Origin: CAYOSF01 sp964406605
GTDB taxonomy: Bacteria; Chloroflexota; Dehalococcoidia; DSTF01; RBG-16-68-14
NCBI GenBank assembly: GCA_964406605.1
Contig: CAYOSF010000006.1
Span: 124,001 to 188,000 of the forward strand
Direction: 5' to 3'
Length of the DNA: 64,000 nt
The translations under genes were made by a program, and so were the position numbers. Below are positions 60,007 to 64,000 of this stretch, in pieces. Each line of letters begins with the position of its first letter. Position 1 is the stretch's first letter. Under the pieces are notes generated by a model. That model did not search any database. It saw only the letters and a program-made list of their open reading frames with translations, and was not told the DNA's origin.

Positions 60007-60786
60007 ATGCCGACCGTCCGCCTGAATGACATCGAGATCTACTATCAGGAGCACGGATCCGGCTTTCCCGTCGTCCTCACCCACGGCCTCGGTGACTGCG
60101 CCGAGCTGTGGTCTCCGCTGGCCGAGGCGCTGGCGGACCGCTACCGTGTCGTGACCTGGGACATGCGCGGGCACTACCGGTCGGGGGCGCCGGAGGAGCC
60201 GGCCCAGTACACGCAGGACCTCGTCGTCGAGGACCTGCGTGCGCTCTGTGACCACTTGGAGGTCGCTCTGGCCGTGCACGGCGGTCATTCACTCGGCGGC
60301 TACACCGCCCTCCGCTTCTACGAGGCGTATCCCGATCGCGTCGCCGCCCTGATCCTCCACGGCACCGGACCCGGCTACCGGAACCGGGAGGCGAGCCGGG
60401 CCTGGACCGACCAGCTCGCCAAGCTGGCCGACTGGCAGGAGCGCAACTTCGAGAGGGGTGAGCGCCGGCCGGCCAAAGAGCTGCGCGTGGGCGCGCCCGC
60501 TCTCGCTGAGGTGGCGCAGCACGTCGTGCGCGGCCTCGCCGGCGTCGAGCGGGGCGTGATGGCGCACCCGCGCTTCATCGACGCCCCGGCGGTGCGGGTG
60601 CCGACGCTCCTCGTGGTAGGCGAGAACGACAGGAACTTCCGCGCCAGCGCGGACTACTTCGCGGCCAAGCTGCCGGACGCGCGCAAGGTGGTGGTCGAAG
60701 GCGCCGGTCACATCGCGGTGCACGAGCGGCCGGAGGTCGTGCACGCCGCCGTACGGGAGTTCCTGGACGGCCTTCCGTCGGGCTGA
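60007..60786 (+). CDS. Alpha/beta hydrolase
   Basis: 259 residues: oxyanion region THGLGDCAELW, nucleophile Ser in HGGHSLGGYTALRFYEA, acid D in VVGENDRNFR and H in VEGAGHIAVHERPE. It is a soluble esterase, lactonase or related enzyme with no signal peptide. The frame runs open far upstream, but the ATG at 60007 fits the fold and has AGGA upstream. The substrate is unknown; possible roles include hydrolysis of an ester or ring-cleavage product. Confidence 0.85.
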   Translation: MPTVRLNDIEIYYQEHGSGFPVVLTHGLGDCAELWSPLAEALADRYRVVTWDMRGHYRSGAPEEPAQYTQDLVVEDLRALCDHLEVALAVHGGHSLGGYTALRFYEAYPDRVAALILHGTGPGYRNREASRAWTDQLAKLADWQERNFERGERRPAKELRVGAPALAEVAQHVVRGLAGVERGVMAHPRFIDAPAVRVPTLLVVGENDRNFRASADYFAAKLPDARKVVVEGAGHIAVHERPEVVHAAVREFLDGLPSG

Positions 60787-61051
60787 GCGGCGTTTCCCAT
60801 CGGGTCCAGGAGTTCCATCGAGCGAACCGACGGCGGTCCCGCGGCAGTGCGCGGCGGTTCGGCAGAGGTTTCGGTGGTAGACCCGGACCAAGCCAAGCCC
60901 TCCAGTCCGCGGCGCTGGGATACTCCCCGACGCGCCATGGAGGGCGTCCATAGCCCAATTACCTGCACAACGCGGCTCTCAGCGGCACCAGCCTGTTGGC
61001 GTGTCTGTGCCGATCAGCCCGCCCTGGGCCTTATGCTGTTGCACACCCGCC

Positions 61052-61873
61052 TCATACATCAACGTCCTTCGGGGCGGTCTTGGCGATGTCCGGGTCTATG
61101 AGAGCGAAGTCAGCGGGGAGCTCACCAAACAGTCTGCCGTGGGCCTCCGGCCCCAGGACGTCCTCAATCCGCTTCAGCAACTCGCGCAATCGCTGGTTGA
61201 CTTGGTTGGCGAATTGCTCGCCGGTGATGGCGCCATTCAACCACGCCTCATCAAGCGCTTGCTTTTCCTTCAGGAATTCGGCCCGAAGATTCAGCAGCTC
61301 ATCCACCTTGCTGGCATCGAAGCCGCTCCCGAGGCGGTGCTCGATCATGAGCCTCACTTCCTTGGCAACGAGCTCGTTGTTTCTGGCTTCCATTTCTCGA
61401 TCGTCGGCTTCGCCCGCTTCGGCTGCTGCTTCATTATACAGGGCACTGACGCGCTCCATCAGCTCACGTTCCGTCTGCTCTGCGGCCGGCTGTCGCACGG
61501 GTGCACCGGGCGACAGGCCGCAGGCGACGCCTCTGGTGGACAACCACTTGTGAAAGCCCTTCCCATACGTGCCGTACAGGAAGTGCGAGGCCGCGTAGCC
61601 CTTCGCTGCGCTAACCGTGACGCCAGCAGGCAACAGGATTCGGTTCGCTGCTTGATGGCACACGCCTGTCACCCCGTACACGATTCCGGCTGTGGATGAC
61701 GGTTGCGACAGGCAGTCCGCCACACCTCCGTCGCCCGTTCCGTGGCAGATGGGTTTTCCTCCGGATGAGCGACCAAAGCAACCCCACGGCCCCCGGCCGT
61801 CATCGCTGGTGACGTACGTGTGGTCGGCCAAGCCCCCGGCTGTAGACACAGCCCACCCTGTCAGAGTACTCAT
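61052..61873 (-). CDS. Unrecognised Cys/His-rich protein with helical C-terminus
   Basis: 273 residues of unknown family. The first 150 residues are rich in Gly, Ser, Thr, Cys and His with blocks such as GPWGCFGRSSGGKPICHG, GDGGVADCLS and YGVTGVCHQAANRILLP; the paired Cys-His in GVCHQ may be a metal or thiol site. The last 120 residues are charged and helical (ERVSALYNEAAAEAG, EFLKEKQALDEAWLNG). There is no signal peptide. GAGGAGGAG precedes the ATG at 61873. The neighbours are convergent, on the left an alpha/beta hydrolase, and cydB upstream on the same strand. Function unknown. Confidence 0.6.
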   Translation of the reverse strand: MSTLTGWAVSTAGGLADHTYVTSDDGRGPWGCFGRSSGGKPICHGTGDGGVADCLSQPSSTAGIVYGVTGVCHQAANRILLPAGVTVSAAKGYAASHFLYGTYGKGFHKWLSTRGVACGLSPGAPVRQPAAEQTERELMERVSALYNEAAAEAGEADDREMEARNNELVAKEVRLMIEHRLGSGFDASKVDELLNLRAEFLKEKQALDEAWLNGAITGEQFANQVNQRLRELLKRIEDVLGPEAHGRLFGELPADFALIDPDIAKTAPKDVDV

Positions 61874-62128
61874 GACGACTCTCCTCCTCGATGAAACGCT
61901 CTGACGATGCAAACAGCATAAAGGCCCTGCGCCGCCGGTCATGCGTGTAATCCCCCAAATCTGTGGGAGTCTCGGAAGAGGAGACGACGCGAGCCCAAGA
62001 GCAGACCTGGTGCGCCCAATGCGCACAGCGAGACGGGCAAGGACAACGGGCAGAGGCCGTATCAGCAGGCCCGAGCGGAAATCCGTGCTATCTTGCCCGC
62101 GCCCGGAAGGGCGGCCCCACGGTCTCCC

Positions 62129-63154
62129 TCAGTACCCGTAGTCCTCGCTCTTCACGCCGGGACCGCCTGTCTTCTCGCTGAAGATGAGATAGAGCAGGAC
62201 GAGCGACGGAACGAGGATCAGCGCGCCGGAGGGCAGCGCGATGAGGAATGCTCTCAACGTGGTGTCGCCGGCCGCCAGGTCTGAGATGCGCTGCGCGGGC
62301 ATGATGAGGTTCGGATGCAGAATCACTCCCAACCCGGCGATCAGCAACGCCACGACTCCCGCCGCGGTCGGCGGCCCCAGGACGGACCAGCCCCGCCAGA
62401 GCACCAGCAGTGACGCCAGGTATGCGACGGCTGTCGAGATCATCAAGGCCAGGGGCGCCGGCTCTTGTAGCTGCTCCCAGAACTGGTCGGCGTCCCAGTA
62501 CGCGAACGGGAGCGCGAGCACCACGAGGGCTCCGAGGACGAGCCCGGCCGTGAGCCCGCGGGTCCGGAAGTCGGCCTGGAGCTCACCCCCCGTGCGGGCG
62601 GTCATGTAGTAGGCCATGAGGTAGGCGCACACGGCCACCCCGATGAAACCGCACCAGATGGAGAACGGCCTCAGCCACGGTTCCCAGAGCCCCGACGTGA
62701 CCGTTCCGTCTTCGATGGTGACGTGCCCGCCCGCTACCGCGCCGACGCTCATGCCCATGGCCATCGGGGCGACGACGCTGGCGACGAAGAACAAGGCATC
62801 CATGCCGGGCAGCTCCGCCCCGGTCCCGTGGGCGTAGTGCCGGAACGCGAACGCCGTTCCTCTCACCACGATGGCCGTGAGCGCGATCAACAGCGGGATC
62901 AGGAGCCCGATAGACAGGTCGGCGAAGGCCGGCGGAAACGCGGTGAACAGGGCGACGACGATCAGGACCAGCCAGACGTGGTTGGTTTCCCATACCGGCC
63001 CCATGGCGCGGGATATCGAATCGCGCTGCTGCTCCGCCCGCGGCCCGCTCGCCAGCCCTGACCAGATCCCGCCGCCGAGGTCGGCCCCGCCGAAGATGGC
63101 GTAGCCAATCATTCCGAGCACCACCACGGCCGCGGCCAGGTCCTCAAGAGGCAT
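62129..63154 (-). CDS. cydB: Cytochrome bd-type oxidase subunit II
   Basis: 341 residues with eight or nine membrane helices: VVVLGMIGYAIFGGADLGGGIW at the N-terminus, SRAMGPVWETNHVWLVLIVVALFTAFPPAFA and VRGTAFAFRHYA, all typical of CydB. With CydA it oxidises quinol and reduces oxygen at the inner membrane. The ATG at 63154 overlaps the cydA stop by 11 bases, so the two are coupled. Confidence 0.93.
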   Translation of the reverse strand: MPLEDLAAAVVVLGMIGYAIFGGADLGGGIWSGLASGPRAEQQRDSISRAMGPVWETNHVWLVLIVVALFTAFPPAFADLSIGLLIPLLIALTAIVVRGTAFAFRHYAHGTGAELPGMDALFFVASVVAPMAMGMSVGAVAGGHVTIEDGTVTSGLWEPWLRPFSIWCGFIGVAVCAYLMAYYMTARTGGELQADFRTRGLTAGLVLGALVVLALPFAYWDADQFWEQLQEPAPLALMISTAVAYLASLLVLWRGWSVLGPPTAAGVVALLIAGLGVILHPNLIMPAQRISDLAAGDTTLRAFLIALPSGALILVPSLVLLYLIFSEKTGGPGVKSEDYGY

Positions 63155-64000
63155 TGGCGCGCTCCTCTGACGGTACGCGGGCTTCCAGCGGCTGGCGCTG
63201 CTCGCGGAAGAGAAGGAACGCCAGCCCGGCGGCAAGCGCCACGTAGAGCAACGCGAAGGCGAGGAACAGGAATCCGATGCCCTCGCGAGGCGTTGCTCCG
63301 TCGGCCGTGCGCATCACGTGGTAGACCACCCAGGGCTGTCGACCGAATTCCGTCACGAACCACCCGAGCTCGATCGCGACGAACGAGAGCGGCAGCATGG
63401 CCGATATCGCCAGAAGCTGCAGGCGCCCCGGATCGATCCGTCTCTGCCACAGGGCCAGCCCGAAGAACCAGGCGACGACGGCGACCATCAAGGAACCGAT
63501 GCCGACCATCGCCTGGAACGGGAAGTGCACCATGCGCACGTCCGGGATCTCGTCCTGAGGGAAATCGTTCAACCCGCGGATCTTGGCGTTGAAATGCTCG
63601 AACGCCAGGAAGCTCGCCAGCTTCGGTATCTCGATGGCGAAGCGCGTCTTCTTTGCACTGGTGTCCGGGAATCCTCCGATGCGCAGCGGCGCGCCCTCCA
63701 CCGTGTCGAACTGGGCCTCCATGGCAGCGAACTTCTCAGGCTCGTTGTGCGCCAGGAACCGCGCGCTCAGGTCGCCGCTGATGACCTGGAGTGGCGCGAA
63801 GACCGCGGCTACGGCCAGCCCCATCACGATGGCCCTCTTCGCGTATGCTGAGCGGTCCCCTAGGAGCATGCCGAATGCGTAGACGCCGGCAAAGGCGAAT
63901 CCCGTCGCGACGTAGGAGGCCATGGCGCCGTGCGTTACTTCGTAGGGCGTGGCGTCGTTGAACATGGCGGCGATCGGGTCGACGTTCACCACCTGGCCGT
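63144..64000 (-). CDS. cydA: Cytochrome bd-type oxidase subunit I (partial; 5' end outside window)
   Basis: The C-terminal 285 or so residues of CydA; the start lies beyond the right edge. Visible are GQVVNVDPIAAMFNDATPYE, HGAMASYVATGFAFAGVYA, HFPFQAMVGIGSLMVAVVAW (heme ligand region) and TEFGRQPWVVYHVMRTADGATP. No long Q-loop can be judged because the N-terminal half is missing. It forms one operon with cydB. The GTG that looks like a start at 63992 is internal, because the frame continues upstream to the edge. Confidence 0.92.
   Translation of the reverse strand, partial: GQVVNVDPIAAMFNDATPYEVTHGAMASYVATGFAFAGVYAFGMLLGDRSAYAKRAIVMGLAVAAVFAPLQVISGDLSARFLAHNEPEKFAAMEAQFDTVEGAPLRIGGFPDTSAKKTRFAIEIPKLASFLAFEHFNAKIRGLNDFPQDEIPDVRMVHFPFQAMVGIGSLMVAVVAWFFGLALWQRRIDPGRLQLLAISAMLPLSFVAIELGWFVTEFGRQPWVVYHVMRTADGATPREGIGFLFLAFALLYVALAAGLAFLLFREQRQPLEARVPSEERANAS

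Noticed and set aside
1..64000. tRNA, rRNA, CRISPR arrays, insertion sequences or prophage
   Set aside because: Reading by eye found no cloverleaf with a TTCRA arm, no rRNA core, no regular spaced direct repeats and no transposase or integrase. A dedicated RNA search could still find a small RNA.

Overview
The window is GC-rich, gene-dense bacterial chromosome with one 10-N assembly gap (9912-9921) set in G/C homopolymers. No rRNA, tRNA, CRISPR array, prophage or insertion sequence was recognised. The gene set suggests a Chloroflexota-like bacterium, perhaps of the Dehalococcoidia/SAR202 type: type III pantothenate kinase, dockerin-tailed cupredoxins, many acyl-CoA dehydrogenases, SCP-x-type thiolases, SCP2 proteins, and type II molybdenum enzymes. 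This placement is inferred from gene content, not from a phylogeny.

Layout. 1-26.9 kb is mostly housekeeping: an ATPase/STAS-like regulatory pair; coaX-coaBC; dnaA, obg, nadD, an M23 peptidase, lgt and a redoxin; a secreted double-psi barrel protein; a TatA with a zinc ribbon; a HAD phosphatase; pyrE; methyltransferases; a tightly coupled trmO - endonuclease III-like - methyltransferase chain; gyrB; an arylsulfotransferase-like propeller; and a GAF histidine kinase with a LuxR-type regulator. 27.1-29.9 kb is modABC for molybdate or tungstate uptake.

30-53.2 kb is the notable part. Almost every family occurs twice: two acyl-CoA dehydrogenases, two SCP-x-like thiolases (as an inverted repeat), two nitroreductases, two phytoene-desaturase-like FAD oxidoreductases interleaved with two SCP2 lipid-carrier proteins, and two iron-sulfur plus two catalytic subunits of type II DMSO-reductase-family enzymes. 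With these come one heme-binding gamma subunit, a TorD chaperone and a MobB-FmdE fusion. The best reading is a molybdenum-dependent pathway that oxidises a hydrophobic substrate (isoprenoid, steroid side chain or alkyl chain) and feeds it to thiolytic cleavage. ModABC supplies the metal, MobB-FmdE and TorD help cofactor maturation, and TatA fits export of the one catalytic subunit with a twin-arginine signal.

53.2-64 kb holds an NCS1 permease and a nitrilase attached to the end of the molybdoenzyme operon, three tandem secreted cupredoxin-dockerin paralogues (one without its copper cysteine), a DinB-like protein, an enoyl-CoA hydratase-family protein, an alpha/beta hydrolase, an unrecognised Cys/His-rich protein, and cydB with a partial cydA. 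The cupredoxins and cytochrome bd oxidase could carry electrons from the exported enzyme to oxygen. That link rests on proximity only.
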